Shown here in pieces: positions 35,546 through 43,962 of a stretch of 64,000 nt of DNA (the first letter of the stretch is position 1; each line of letters begins with the position of its first letter). A model generated the notes under the pieces. The model saw only the letters and a list, made by a program, of their open reading frames with translations, did no database searches and had not been told where the DNA came from. Location of the stretch: assembly GCA_900545015.1 (NCBI GenBank), contig UQXJ01000001.1, positions 49,056 through 113,055 on the forward strand, given 5' to 3'. The position numbers were made by a program, and so were the translations under genes. The stretch is from an uncultured Mollicutes bacterium. GTDB taxonomy: Bacteria; Bacillota_I; Bacilli_A; RFN20; CAG-826.

Positions 35546-36952
35546 TTATTTAGCTTCTTCAGTTGTTTCAGCTTTTGCTTTCTTTGTTGTCTTTTTTGCT
35601 GCTGGTTTTTTTGCAGGTTTCTTTTCTTCTGCTTTTTCTTCAGCAACTGATTCAGCTTTTACTTCTTCATCACTATTTTCTAAGTTATTAGCGATTAAGA
35701 ATCTCGAAATCTTGTTATTTAATAAGTTGCTAGCAATTCTGTTTGTATCGTTTCCGAGTGTCTTTTTGACATCTTCAACTTTCATTCCATAAGTATTAGC
35801 AATTTGTTCAAAATAATCTTCGATTTCTTTATTTGTGATGATTAAGTTTTCAACTTGAGCAATCTTATTTAAGACTAAATATTCTTCTAATCTAATTTTT
35901 GCATCTTTTCTGAAGTTTTCATTTAACTTTTCATCATCCATGCCTGTAATTTCTTTGTATTGTTCGAAAGTTAAACCTTGTCCTTGGATTTTGCCGATTG
36001 TTTCTTCTCTCATTGCAGCAACTTCGTTATCAAGAACTTTTTCACCGATTTCAACTTTAGCGTTCTTAATAATAGCTTCGATTAATTCGCTGAATTGTTT
36101 TTGCTTTGCTTGATTTAATAATCTAGTTTCAACTTCTTTCTTTTCGTATTTTTCAAGTTCAGCAACAGTGTTAACATTTTCAATCTTTAATTCTTTTACG
36201 AATTCATCTGTTAATTCTGGTTTCTTCTTTGTTTTGATTTCGTGAATCATGCAAACAAATTTAGCATCTTTACCAGCTAAATCTTTAACATATTGTTCTG
36301 GGAATTTAACGAGAACATCTTTTTTAGTTTCGCTTGTAACACCAACTAATTGATCTTCAAAACCTGGGATGAATTGATTTGAGCCAAGAACTAATGAATA
36401 GTTGTCTGCACTTCCACCATCAAATTCTTTTCCATCAATGTATCCTTTGAAATCAAATACAACTGTATCGCCTTTTTCAGCAGCACCTTCTTTTAAAACA
36501 AGTTCAGCATTGTCTTCAAGTAAGTGATCGATTTCTAAGTTGACATCTTTTTTAGAAACTTTAACTGGATCTAAAGCAATTTTAATGTTCTTATATTCAC
36601 CTAAAGTAACTTCAGGTACAACTGTAACAACAAATGTAACATCATATCCATTGTCATCAACATTAGTAACGTTAACTTCTGGTGATGTGAATGGTTGTAA
36701 TTTGTTTTCTGTTAAAGCATCAACATATGCTTTTTGTAATGAACCATTGATCGCTTCGTTGATTAAATCTGCAGGATTAATTCTATCTTTTGCGAGTTCA
36801 ACAGGAGCTTTTCCTTTTCTGAAACCTTTGATTTCTACTTTTTCACATAATTTCTTTAAAGCTTTGTCTTGTGCTTCTTTCCAAGCTTCGCCTTCAACAC
36901 GTGTGCTGACTTCGAATACTGAGTTTCCTTTTTCTACTAATTTTGTAGCCAT
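35546..36952 (-). CDS. tig: trigger factor
   Basis: A 468-residue ribosome-bound chaperone and peptidyl-prolyl isomerase. N-terminal ribosome-binding domain with the signature KGFRKGKAPVELAKDR (close to G-F-R-x-G-K-x-P), PPIase domain (about 155-240; AEKGDTVVFDFKGYIDGKEFDGGSADNYSLVLGS), and the helical C-terminal domain. The last 45 residues are a Lys/Ala/Glu-rich low-complexity tail absent from typical trigger factor (about 430 residues). Ribosome site GGAGG. The promoter region carries an inverted repeat. Confidence 0.95.
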   Translation of the reverse strand: MATKLVEKGNSVFEVSTRVEGEAWKEAQDKALKKLCEKVEIKGFRKGKAPVELAKDRINPADLINEAINGSLQKAYVDALTENKLQPFTSPEVNVTNVDDNGYDVTFVVTVVPEVTLGEYKNIKIALDPVKVSKKDVNLEIDHLLEDNAELVLKEGAAEKGDTVVFDFKGYIDGKEFDGGSADNYSLVLGSNQFIPGFEDQLVGVTSETKKDVLVKFPEQYVKDLAGKDAKFVCMIHEIKTKKKPELTDEFVKELKIENVNTVAELEKYEKKEVETRLLNQAKQKQFSELIEAIIKNAKVEIGEKVLDNEVAAMREETIGKIQGQGLTFEQYKEITGMDDEKLNENFRKDAKIRLEEYLVLNKIAQVENLIITNKEIEDYFEQIANTYGMKVEDVKKTLGNDTNRIASNLLNNKISRFLIANNLENSDEEVKAESVAEEKAEEKKPAKKPAAKKTTKKAKAETTEEAK

Positions 36953-36985
36953 AAATTATATACCTCCAAATGCATACGAAAAAAA

Positions 36986-37005
36986 TTATACATTAAAATG
37001 TATAA
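36986..37005 (-). promoter_or_regulatory. inverted repeat overlapping the tig -10 box
   Basis: TTATACAT-TAAA-ATGTATAA: 8-bp arms and a four-base spacer. On the minus strand the right arm contains TATAAT, a good -10 box for tig. It could be a repressor operator, or the overlapping -10 may be coincidental in AT-rich DNA. It does not match CIRCE (TTAGCACTC arms). Confidence 0.5.
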
Positions 37006-37032
37006 TCTAGTAAAGCAAAATACACAAAAAGG

Positions 37033-38001
37033 TTAACTCAAAGTTTGGTTATATTGAATTAATGCACTTTCTATATTTTTCTCGTATTTTTCAATGTCAC
37101 TTTTATCACAATTAAGTGTAATAAATAACGAATCAGCGTTAGTTTTAGCACACATATTTTTTGATGCAATTTTAAAGCAGGCAACAAAATAAGCATTCAT
37201 TTTTAATTGTGTATCTAAAAAATCAGGAATGACATATGGTATACACATTGTTGCATATCTTATAGTGAGTTCAATTAAAGTTATATCTGAATTACATTCA
37301 TTAATTATTCGTAAATTTTCCTTAAATTGAGATAGTTGATTTATATATTTTTGATAAAATTTCGATGGATTTAAAGCGAAAAAATATTCTCCATTTTTTC
37401 TAAAATTTAAAGAAGCTTTATAGTTGCAAATAATTAGTTCTTCTAAAAATATTCCATACTTTAAATCAAATTCGTTTTGCTCTTTTAAATAGCCATTAAT
37501 TTTAGGTAAAATTTGATATGTTTTTTGAGTATCATTTTTATTAATTTCTAATAATGATTCATATATAAAATTGCAATCAGTAGAATTTATAATTTCATCG
37601 ATATCTATCGTATTTTTTGCGATTATATCAGTTTCATTTCTTTTCTTATTTTCAATCATTTCGAAGATGGAATTTGGAAGCTTTGAAATAAATTCTTCTG
37701 TTTCTAAATTAACATAAGGAAAGTCGTAAAATCTTGTGCATGATTCTAAGATTTTATTATATGGAAAATTTAATGAAACAAGTATCTCAATATATAGTTT
37801 CATACTGCTTAAAAGATCATTAGTTTCAATGTCAAATCTCTTATCATCATACTCTTTTAATGCATCCTCATTTTGTCCTAAAGCTATGAAGCTTCTTATA
37901 CGTAAAAAATAAGCATTAAAATCTTCTACTTCCTTTGATTCTTCAATGACTTTTTCAAATTGTCTCATTTTAAATAATTGTAATAATTCTTTAAAATCCA
38001 T
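37033..38001 (-). CDS. hypothetical protein, TPR-like N-terminus
   Basis: A 322-residue protein that I do not recognise. The first 70 residues read like one or two degenerate tetratricopeptide helices (FKMRQFEKVIEESKEVEDFNAYFLRIRSFIALGQNEDALKEYDD). The rest is helical, acidic and without membrane segments or a signal peptide, so it is probably cytosolic. It begins inside uvrC (11-base overlap) and ends just upstream of the tig promoter, so it is the last gene of the mutS2-uvrC unit. A protein-protein interaction role is a guess from the repeats. Confidence 0.75.
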   Translation of the reverse strand: MDFKELLQLFKMRQFEKVIEESKEVEDFNAYFLRIRSFIALGQNEDALKEYDDKRFDIETNDLLSSMKLYIEILVSLNFPYNKILESCTRFYDFPYVNLETEEFISKLPNSIFEMIENKKRNETDIIAKNTIDIDEIINSTDCNFIYESLLEINKNDTQKTYQILPKINGYLKEQNEFDLKYGIFLEELIICNYKASLNFRKNGEYFFALNPSKFYQKYINQLSQFKENLRIINECNSDITLIELTIRYATMCIPYVIPDFLDTQLKMNAYFVACFKIASKNMCAKTNADSLFITLNCDKSDIEKYEKNIESALIQYNQTLS

Positions 38002-39763
38002 CTTTGTTATCCTTTAGTTTATTATACAATTCTTCTGCAGTTTCTTTAGGCAAAATTTGTTCTAACTCCTCGATTTTAGCATTTTTAAGCTCTTTAATAG
38101 ATGGAAAAGTTTTTATTAGTAATTCTTTTCTCTTTGTTCCAAGTCCTTTTATGCCATCAAATACACTATTAAAAATAGATTTATTTCTCTTTTTAATATG
38201 GGTAGTAATTGCATATCTATGAACTTCATCTTGCATTCTAGTTAATAAAAAGAATAATTTTTTATCATCATCTAAATTGTGAATTTCTAATTTTTCATCA
38301 ATTAAAGCACTTGTTCTATGTTTATCAGTTTTTACAAGACCAGCAATTGCAAAAGGTAAATTAAGTTCTTCTTTTATCTTTTTTGCTACTTCAATTTGTT
38401 CACTTCCACCATCAACAATTATTAAATTTGGCATTTCACTATTTAGTTCTTGTAATCTAGCATATCTTCTTCTTAAAGTTTCTTCCATAGAAGCTAAATC
38501 ATCTTTTTTATTAACACCTTGTATATTAAATTTACGATAAAGTTTTTTATAAGGCACACCATTAGTAAAAGCAACCATTGCTCCAATTGCATTCGTGCCT
38601 TGCAAATGTGAATTATCAAATAATTCAATATATGTAGGTGTAGAAATTTTTAAAATATTGCCAAGTCTATCCAAAATGGAAATTAAATCATCATCAATTC
38701 TTGCAGTTAAAAAATGTTCATCAAGCGATTCTTTAGCATTTGCTTCTACTGTTTGAATTAAATCATGCATTTTTCCTTTTGAAGGAAAGAACACATTTGC
38801 TTCTAAGAACGAATTTAAGTCGTCTTTTATTTCTTCATTACTAACATAAATTTCATTAGGAATTTTATTAATCGAATAGTATTGGTATATCATTTCACTA
38901 ACAAAATCATTGATTTCACCTAATAATTCATAAAAAAAGGCTCTTTTTGATAGCAACATGCCATTTCTTATATTAAAAACAACAATCGAAACATAATTAT
39001 CTCTAACATGAAAAGCAAAAACATCTTTATCTGTTTTGTCTCTAAATTCAACTGTTTGTTTTTCATTAATATGCTCAATTGAATCAAGCATCTTTTTATA
39101 AACTAAAGCATTCTCAAAATCTAAGTTTTCACTATAATGCTTAATTTTATCTTTAATTTCTTTAATTACTTCAGTATTTTTGCCATTTAAAAATGCTTTT
39201 ATGTTATCAACGATTTCTTTGTATTTATTTTCATCAATTATACTTATGCATGGTGCTAAGCAAGTTCCTAAATGATAATAAAGGCATGGTTTATTTGGTA
39301 CATTTTTGCATTTTCTTAATGGAAAAAGCTTATTTATTAATTCAATTACTTCATATGCTGCCCCACTATTAGGATATGGCCCAAAATATTCGCATTTTTT
39401 ATCTTTAACATTTCTAGATAAACTCACATATGGATTCTTAACGTTCTTATGTAGTGCAATATAGGGATAATGTTTATCATCCATAAGCATTATATTGTAT
39501 CTAGGGTGATGCTTTTGTATTAAGTTCATTTCGAGAATAAGAGCTTCTTTTTCTGTTTTTGTAATAATTATCTCAAAATGGTCTACATGCATAACCATAG
39601 CTGCAGTTTTACCTTCGTGTTGCCTTAAAAAATATTGCGATACACGCTTTTTAAGGTTCTTTGCTTTTCCAACGTAAATAATTTCGTCATTTGCGTTGTG
39701 CATTAAATAACAACCAGGTTTATCTGGTAATAGTTCTATTTGCTTTCTTAAAATTTCGTTCAT
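37991..39763 (-). CDS. uvrC: excinuclease ABC subunit C
   Basis: A 590-residue nucleotide-excision-repair nuclease making both incisions around UvrAB-marked damage. N-terminal GIY-YIG domain (GCYLMHNANDEIIYVGKAKNLKKRV), Cys-rich stretch CKNVPNKPCLYYHLGTCLAPC, UVR motif (KHYSENLDFENALVYKKML), RNase H-like C-terminal nuclease (DNSHLQGTNAIGAMV, LIIVDGG, DEVHRYAITTH), and terminal helix-hairpin-helix (IKGLGTKRKELLIKTF). Complete. Its ATG overlaps the mutS2 TGA stop (ATGA). Confidence 0.96.
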   Translation of the reverse strand: MNEILRKQIELLPDKPGCYLMHNANDEIIYVGKAKNLKKRVSQYFLRQHEGKTAAMVMHVDHFEIIITKTEKEALILEMNLIQKHHPRYNIMLMDDKHYPYIALHKNVKNPYVSLSRNVKDKKCEYFGPYPNSGAAYEVIELINKLFPLRKCKNVPNKPCLYYHLGTCLAPCISIIDENKYKEIVDNIKAFLNGKNTEVIKEIKDKIKHYSENLDFENALVYKKMLDSIEHINEKQTVEFRDKTDKDVFAFHVRDNYVSIVVFNIRNGMLLSKRAFFYELLGEINDFVSEMIYQYYSINKIPNEIYVSNEEIKDDLNSFLEANVFFPSKGKMHDLIQTVEANAKESLDEHFLTARIDDDLISILDRLGNILKISTPTYIELFDNSHLQGTNAIGAMVAFTNGVPYKKLYRKFNIQGVNKKDDLASMEETLRRRYARLQELNSEMPNLIIVDGGSEQIEVAKKIKEELNLPFAIAGLVKTDKHRTSALIDEKLEIHNLDDDKKLFFLLTRMQDEVHRYAITTHIKKRNKSIFNSVFDGIKGLGTKRKELLIKTFPSIKELKNAKIEELEQILPKETAEELYNKLKDNKDGF

Positions 39764-42048
39764 TTTAAAGTTACAATCGTTGCTCCCGAACCACCATCAA
39801 GCTCATTTCCCAGTCTAAATGATTTGACATTGGTTTTTTTCTTTAAAAAATCATGGATAGCCATTTTTAATTTACCACTTCCATACCCGTGAATAATTTT
39901 TACTTCTTTTAAGCCTCTTAAAACACAATCATCAAGATATTTATCAAGTGCAATAAGGCCATCATCAATATGATATCCAACTAAGTTAAGTTTAGAACTA
40001 ACTTGCTTTTGACCCATAATATATTTATCGACATTTATCGTACTTTTTAATGTTTCTTTAGGTGCATCGATTTTTTCACATTGATCACGTGAGGAATTAA
40101 AAGTAAGTCCATCTTGTGATGTTATAGTAACTTTCGTACCTTGAATACGTGTGATTCTTCCTTTTATGCCTAAAAATTTGATTTCAACATAGTCGTTTAG
40201 TTCAATATTTTCATTCTTTTTCTTTTTAACGTTAATGTTTTTAAGTTTTTCTTCTGCTTTTTTAATATCTTTGTCTTTTAAGAATGTAGAATAAATATTA
40301 TTAATTTCATTATATTTGTCAGTTAAGAATGTATCAAATTTGTCAATTTTCGCATTCTTAAGTTTAGCTTCCATATCTTTTAACTGCTTATCTTTTAAAT
40401 TAAGTTCTTCCCTCATTTTTGCTAAAGAATCTTGTCTTTGTTTAAGCTTTTCTTCTTTTTGCAAGAGGTATCTTTCTTTTTCACCAATAGCAACTATTTT
40501 TTTGTCGTTTTCATTTTCAAAGCTCTTATCGTAGATAACTTTTGCGTTGCGAATAATTTCATCAGGTAAGCCATACTTTTTACTAATCAAAAGGCCATAA
40601 CTCTTCCCACTTACTCCAAGCAAAATCTTAAAGGTAGGTGTAACAGTTTTCTCATTAAACAAGAAAGAAGCATTTAAAATATTTGGATTGGTAAAACCAT
40701 ATTTTTTTAATAATTCATAGTGAGATGTAACCATGGCTAAAACATTTGTTTTTAATAAATATTTCACTATAGCAACAGCTAAAGCTTCGCCTTCTTTAGG
40801 GTCTGTACCATTGCACAATTCATCAATAACTACTAAATCACTACTAGTTAAGTACTGAAAATATACTGAAATATTACTAATATGGGCTGAGAAGGTACTT
40901 AAGTTGCTTTCTATTGATTGGCTATCGCCTATATCTAGGAATATGTTATTGAATAGGCAAATTTCACTATCAACGCTTGCCGTAATTGGTAATCCCATCT
41001 TAATCATGTAGGCACAAACCGCTACTGTTTTAAGAGCAATTGTTTTTCCACCAGCGTTAGGACCACTAATTATCATTAGCTTTTTATCATTGCCTAAAAT
41101 AAAATCATTAGGAACACAAACGTTATAATCGATTAAAGGATGTCTTGCTTCAAGCAATTTAAATCTTCTATCCTTAATCAATTTTGGTACGTTCGCATGT
41201 GCTTCTGTGGCAAATTTTACTTTAGACATTATGAAGTCTAATTCACCAATAATTTCATTATTGTTTATTAATTGATTGGCGTTTTGATAAACCAAATCAG
41301 TTAATTCTTTAAGTATTTTTTTCTCTTCTTCTTTTTCTTTTATTAAAAGAATTTGCTTTTCATTTTCAAGTTCTAATACTGCTTTAGGCTCAATAAAGGT
41401 AGTTTGTCCACTATCAGAGATATCTTGTACGATTCCATCAACACTTGCTTTATAACTACTATTTACAGGAATAGCGAATCTACCATTTCTTATAACATAA
41501 TTTTCACCAGCAAGTTTATCTTTATATTGACCAAGCATTTTATTTAGTAAACTATGAATGTTTTTATCGTTTGATGCAATTTTTCTTCTAATATCATAAA
41601 GTTCTTTGCTTGCAGAATCTTTGATTATATTGTCATTAGATATGGCACTACTAATTTTGTTATATAAAAGTTCGTTTGCGTTTAAAGAAACAAACATATT
41701 GTTTAAATATTTTAAGTCGATATCAATTTTTAAAGAAAATTTAATAAGATCAACAGTCGTATAAATATCATTTTTAATTAAATTCAATGTAATTTCGTCT
41801 AATAGATTTCCTTTTTTGATTCTTAAAATAACTTCATACATGTCCAATTCACTAGCAATTGGTAATTCTCCATATTTGTAGTAAACATCGTTCATTTCTT
41901 TTACAAGAGATAAGTTTTTATCTACAATCGAAAACTCATTTGATGGTTTAAGTTCTAAAATTTTATTTTTGCCAACTATTGTTTTTGCGTTTTTAACTAT
42001 TCTTTCCTTTATTTTGGCTATTTCTAATACTTCTTCGATATTTTTCAT
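39760..42048 (-). CDS. mutS2: endonuclease MutS2 (RqcU)
   Basis: A 762-residue MutS-family ATPase. N-terminal MutS core and lever helices (about 1-300), ATPase with Walker A SGPNAGGKTIALK, Walker B DLVVIDELCNGTDPKEG, a coiled coil with KOW-like segment (about 510-640), and a C-terminal Smr domain with IIHGYGSGKLKMAIHDFLK. Homologues in Bacillota suppress recombination and split collided ribosomes. The -10 box TAAAAT ends six bases before the ATG and there is no ribosome site, so the mRNA is probably leaderless. It ends in TGA. A TAGTA array lies inside the gene at 40831-40879, near Walker B. Confidence 0.95.
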   Translation of the reverse strand: MKNIEEVLEIAKIKERIVKNAKTIVGKNKILELKPSNEFSIVDKNLSLVKEMNDVYYKYGELPIASELDMYEVILRIKKGNLLDEITLNLIKNDIYTTVDLIKFSLKIDIDLKYLNNMFVSLNANELLYNKISSAISNDNIIKDSASKELYDIRRKIASNDKNIHSLLNKMLGQYKDKLAGENYVIRNGRFAIPVNSSYKASVDGIVQDISDSGQTTFIEPKAVLELENEKQILLIKEKEEEKKILKELTDLVYQNANQLINNNEIIGELDFIMSKVKFATEAHANVPKLIKDRRFKLLEARHPLIDYNVCVPNDFILGNDKKLMIISGPNAGGKTIALKTVAVCAYMIKMGLPITASVDSEICLFNNIFLDIGDSQSIESNLSTFSAHISNISVYFQYLTSSDLVVIDELCNGTDPKEGEALAVAIVKYLLKTNVLAMVTSHYELLKKYGFTNPNILNASFLFNEKTVTPTFKILLGVSGKSYGLLISKKYGLPDEIIRNAKVIYDKSFENENDKKIVAIGEKERYLLQKEEKLKQRQDSLAKMREELNLKDKQLKDMEAKLKNAKIDKFDTFLTDKYNEINNIYSTFLKDKDIKKAEEKLKNINVKKKKNENIELNDYVEIKFLGIKGRITRIQGTKVTITSQDGLTFNSSRDQCEKIDAPKETLKSTINVDKYIMGQKQVSSKLNLVGYHIDDGLIALDKYLDDCVLRGLKEVKIIHGYGSGKLKMAIHDFLKKKTNVKSFRLGNELDGGSGATIVTLK
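40831..40879 (-). repeat. 11-bp-phased TAGTA array inside mutS2 (5 units, minus orientation)
   Basis: On the plus strand in strict 11-bp register: TACTA (40831), TACTA (40842), TACTG (40853), TACTG (40864), TACTA (40875), i.e. TAGTA/CAGTA on the minus strand. It is the longest run inside a gene and encodes the segment ending just before the Walker B DELCNGTDP. Confidence 0.75.
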
Positions 42049-42054
42049 ACGATA

Positions 42055-42087
42055 ATTTTACACGCTTAATTTTAAACATGCTATAAT
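42055..42087. promoter_or_regulatory. back-to-back promoters giving leaderless mutS2 and rnhC mRNAs
   Basis: For mutS2 (minus) TAAAAT at 42055-42060 ends six bases before its ATG. For rnhC (plus) TATAAT at 42082-42087, preceded by TGC (extended -10), ends seven bases before its ATG at 42095. Both predicted start points fall on or next to the A of the start codon, and neither gene has a ribosome site. Confidence 0.65.
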
Positions 42088-42094
42088 TAAACAA

Positions 42095-43033
42095 ATGGTT
42101 ACAATAAAAATAGATAAGAAAACACTCGAAGGTATTCAAGAAGAGTACAAAGATTTTATTCAAGAACGAAATATTGGATATATTATGTTTGTCATCAAGA
42201 CTCCTACTAACATTATTACCGCATATGATAATAAAAAAGGTGGTACATATAAAGTTACAATCCAAGGAGAAAATGATACAGAATTAGCCAAAAAATACTC
42301 TTTAACGCCAGCTTTGCTTCCAAAGAAGGTTAAGAAAAACAAAGAAAGTCTTTTTTATATCGACGTTGACCAACAAATTGGTAGCGATGAAGTCGGTACT
42401 GGTGATTTTTTCGGCCCAATAATTGTATGTGCTAGCTATGTTGATCTTGAAACAATGAAAATCATTAAAGAATCTTTAATAAAAGACTCTAAGAAATTAA
42501 CAGATCAAAAAATTAAAGAAATAATTCCTACACTTTTAAAGAAAGTTCACTTTCAATGCTTAACAGTTAATAACGAAAAATATAATAGTTTAGTCGATAG
42601 CGGTTGCAATCTTAATAAAATTAAAGCTTTATCTCACAATCACGTTTTATTAAGGTTACATGAGCGTTGTCCATATGTTAAAAGCGTTTATGTTGATCAA
42701 TTTACGCCAGAAGATAAATATTACGAATATTTAAATAATTTGGACTTTGTTGAAAGAGATATCGTCTTTAGAGAAAAAGGTGAAACATATTTCCCTAGTG
42801 TCGCACTTGCTAGTTGCATTGCAAGATATCGTTTCCTTCAAGAAATGGAAAATCTTTCAAAGAAATATGGTATGAAATTTCCATTAGGCGCAGGTATCGA
42901 AGTTGATGACTTTGCTATTGGATTTGTAAAAAAATATGGTGTTCAGGAGCTTAAAAAAGTTGCTAAATTAAACTTTAAAAACTATAAAAAAGTTCTTGAG
43001 ACATTAGGAATTGCTCAAGAACCTACTAATTAA
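42095..43033 (+). CDS. rnhC: ribonuclease HIII
   Basis: A 312-residue RNase HIII, which cuts the RNA of RNA-DNA hybrids. N-terminal TBP-like substrate-binding domain (about 1-85), linker, then RNase H fold with IGSDEVGTGDFFGP (first catalytic Asp-Glu), KDSKKLTD, VYVDQFTP (Asp) and GAGIEVDDFAIGF (fourth acidic residue). Full length. It is divergent from mutS2, the neighbour it often has in Bacillota, with only 46 bp between the ATGs. Its stop codon lies within a TAGTA array. Confidence 0.95.
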   Translation: MVTIKIDKKTLEGIQEEYKDFIQERNIGYIMFVIKTPTNIITAYDNKKGGTYKVTIQGENDTELAKKYSLTPALLPKKVKKNKESLFYIDVDQQIGSDEVGTGDFFGPIIVCASYVDLETMKIIKESLIKDSKKLTDQKIKEIIPTLLKKVHFQCLTVNNEKYNSLVDSGCNLNKIKALSHNHVLLRLHERCPYVKSVYVDQFTPEDKYYEYLNNLDFVERDIVFREKGETYFPSVALASCIARYRFLQEMENLSKKYGMKFPLGAGIEVDDFAIGFVKKYGVQELKKVAKLNFKNYKKVLETLGIAQEPTN

Positions 43034-43061
43034 CTACTAAATATATACTAATTTTCTACTA
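43024..43061 (-). repeat. 11-bp-phased TAGTA array spanning the rnhC/rluD stop codons (4 units)
   Basis: TACTA at 43024, 43035, 43046 and 43057, exactly 11 bp apart. The first unit is in the last codons of rnhC and the third overlaps the TAG stop of the convergent rluD (43048-43050), so the array covers the whole 14-bp intergenic junction and both gene ends. Confidence 0.85.
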
Positions 43062-43962
43062 TTTTATCTAAAACATCACTAAAGTACTTAGGAAGAGGAG
43101 ATTCAATGGACATCTCCATTTTTAATATAGGATGATAGAAAGTTAATTTATATGCGTGAAGCAACTGACCATTATCATAAATTTCACTGCTTCCCCCATA
43201 TAGCTTATCACCAACAATAGGATGTTTAATAGAAGACATATGAACTCTAATTTGGTGTGTCCTACCAGTCTCTAATTTACATCTTATTAGAGTATATTTC
43301 TTATATCTTTTTAAAACTTCAAAGTGTGTAACAGCTTCTTTTCCTGCTATAGGGTCAATAGCCATTCTAAGCCTATTTTCTTTATCTCTTCCTATTCTAC
43401 CAATAATTTTTCCTACATCAGTTTTTATAACGCCATCAACTAAAGCAATGTATTCTCTATGCATAGAATGATCCTTAAGTTGTTCAGCAATTTTATTATG
43501 AACAAAGTCATTCTTACACACTAATAAAAGTCCACTCGTATCCTTGTCAATTCTATGAACAATGCCAACTCTTTCTAATCCATTAACTGTAGAAAGCTCT
43601 TTTTTAGCATAAATCAAAGCATTGACTAGAGTATCGTTATGATGACCATCGCCTGGATGAACGACAAGACCTTTAGGTTTATCAATTACAAGTAAATAAT
43701 CATCTTCATAAAGAATATTTAAAGGGCAGTCATATGGTTCTAAGTCTAAATTGCTTTCTTTTTTAGCAAAAATAATAGAAATATTATCATTTTCTTTTAC
43801 TTTATAAGAAGGAGATACTTTATTTCCATTAATTAGAACATTCCCTTCTTTTATTAAATTAGAATAATAAACTCGAGAATAATCCTTATCAAAAAGGGTT
43901 AAGCACTTATCAAGTCTCAGCCCTTCGTAATCCTTTTTTACAATAAATTCCTTATTTTCCAT
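43048..43962 (-). CDS. rluD: 23S rRNA pseudouridine synthase, RluD/RluA family
   Basis: A 304-residue pseudouridine synthase. N-terminal S4 domain (about 12-70; LRLDKCLTLFDKDYSRVYYSNLIKEGNVLING), catalytic domain with GIVHRIDKDTSGLLLVCKN (catalytic Asp) and ETGRTHQIRVHMSSIKHPIVGDKLYGG. The S4 domain and length fit RluD, which modifies helix 69 of 23S rRNA; the Bacillus homologue is YlyB. It follows lspA by an 11-base overlap, the standard lspA-ylyB order. Confidence 0.93.
   Translation of the reverse strand: MENKEFIVKKDYEGLRLDKCLTLFDKDYSRVYYSNLIKEGNVLINGNKVSPSYKVKENDNISIIFAKKESNLDLEPYDCPLNILYEDDYLLVIDKPKGLVVHPGDGHHNDTLVNALIYAKKELSTVNGLERVGIVHRIDKDTSGLLLVCKNDFVHNKIAEQLKDHSMHREYIALVDGVIKTDVGKIIGRIGRDKENRLRMAIDPIAGKEAVTHFEVLKRYKKYTLIRCKLETGRTHQIRVHMSSIKHPIVGDKLYGGSSEIYDNGQLLHAYKLTFYHPILKMEMSIESPLPKYFSDVLDKIVEN

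Noticed and set aside
36540..37010. 156-codon open frame on the plus strand
   Set aside because: Fully antisense to the tig start; shadow of a biased coding sequence with no ribosome site and no recognisable domain.
42160..42342. 60-codon minus-strand frame within rnhC
   Set aside because: Antisense to conserved rnhC; no independent support.
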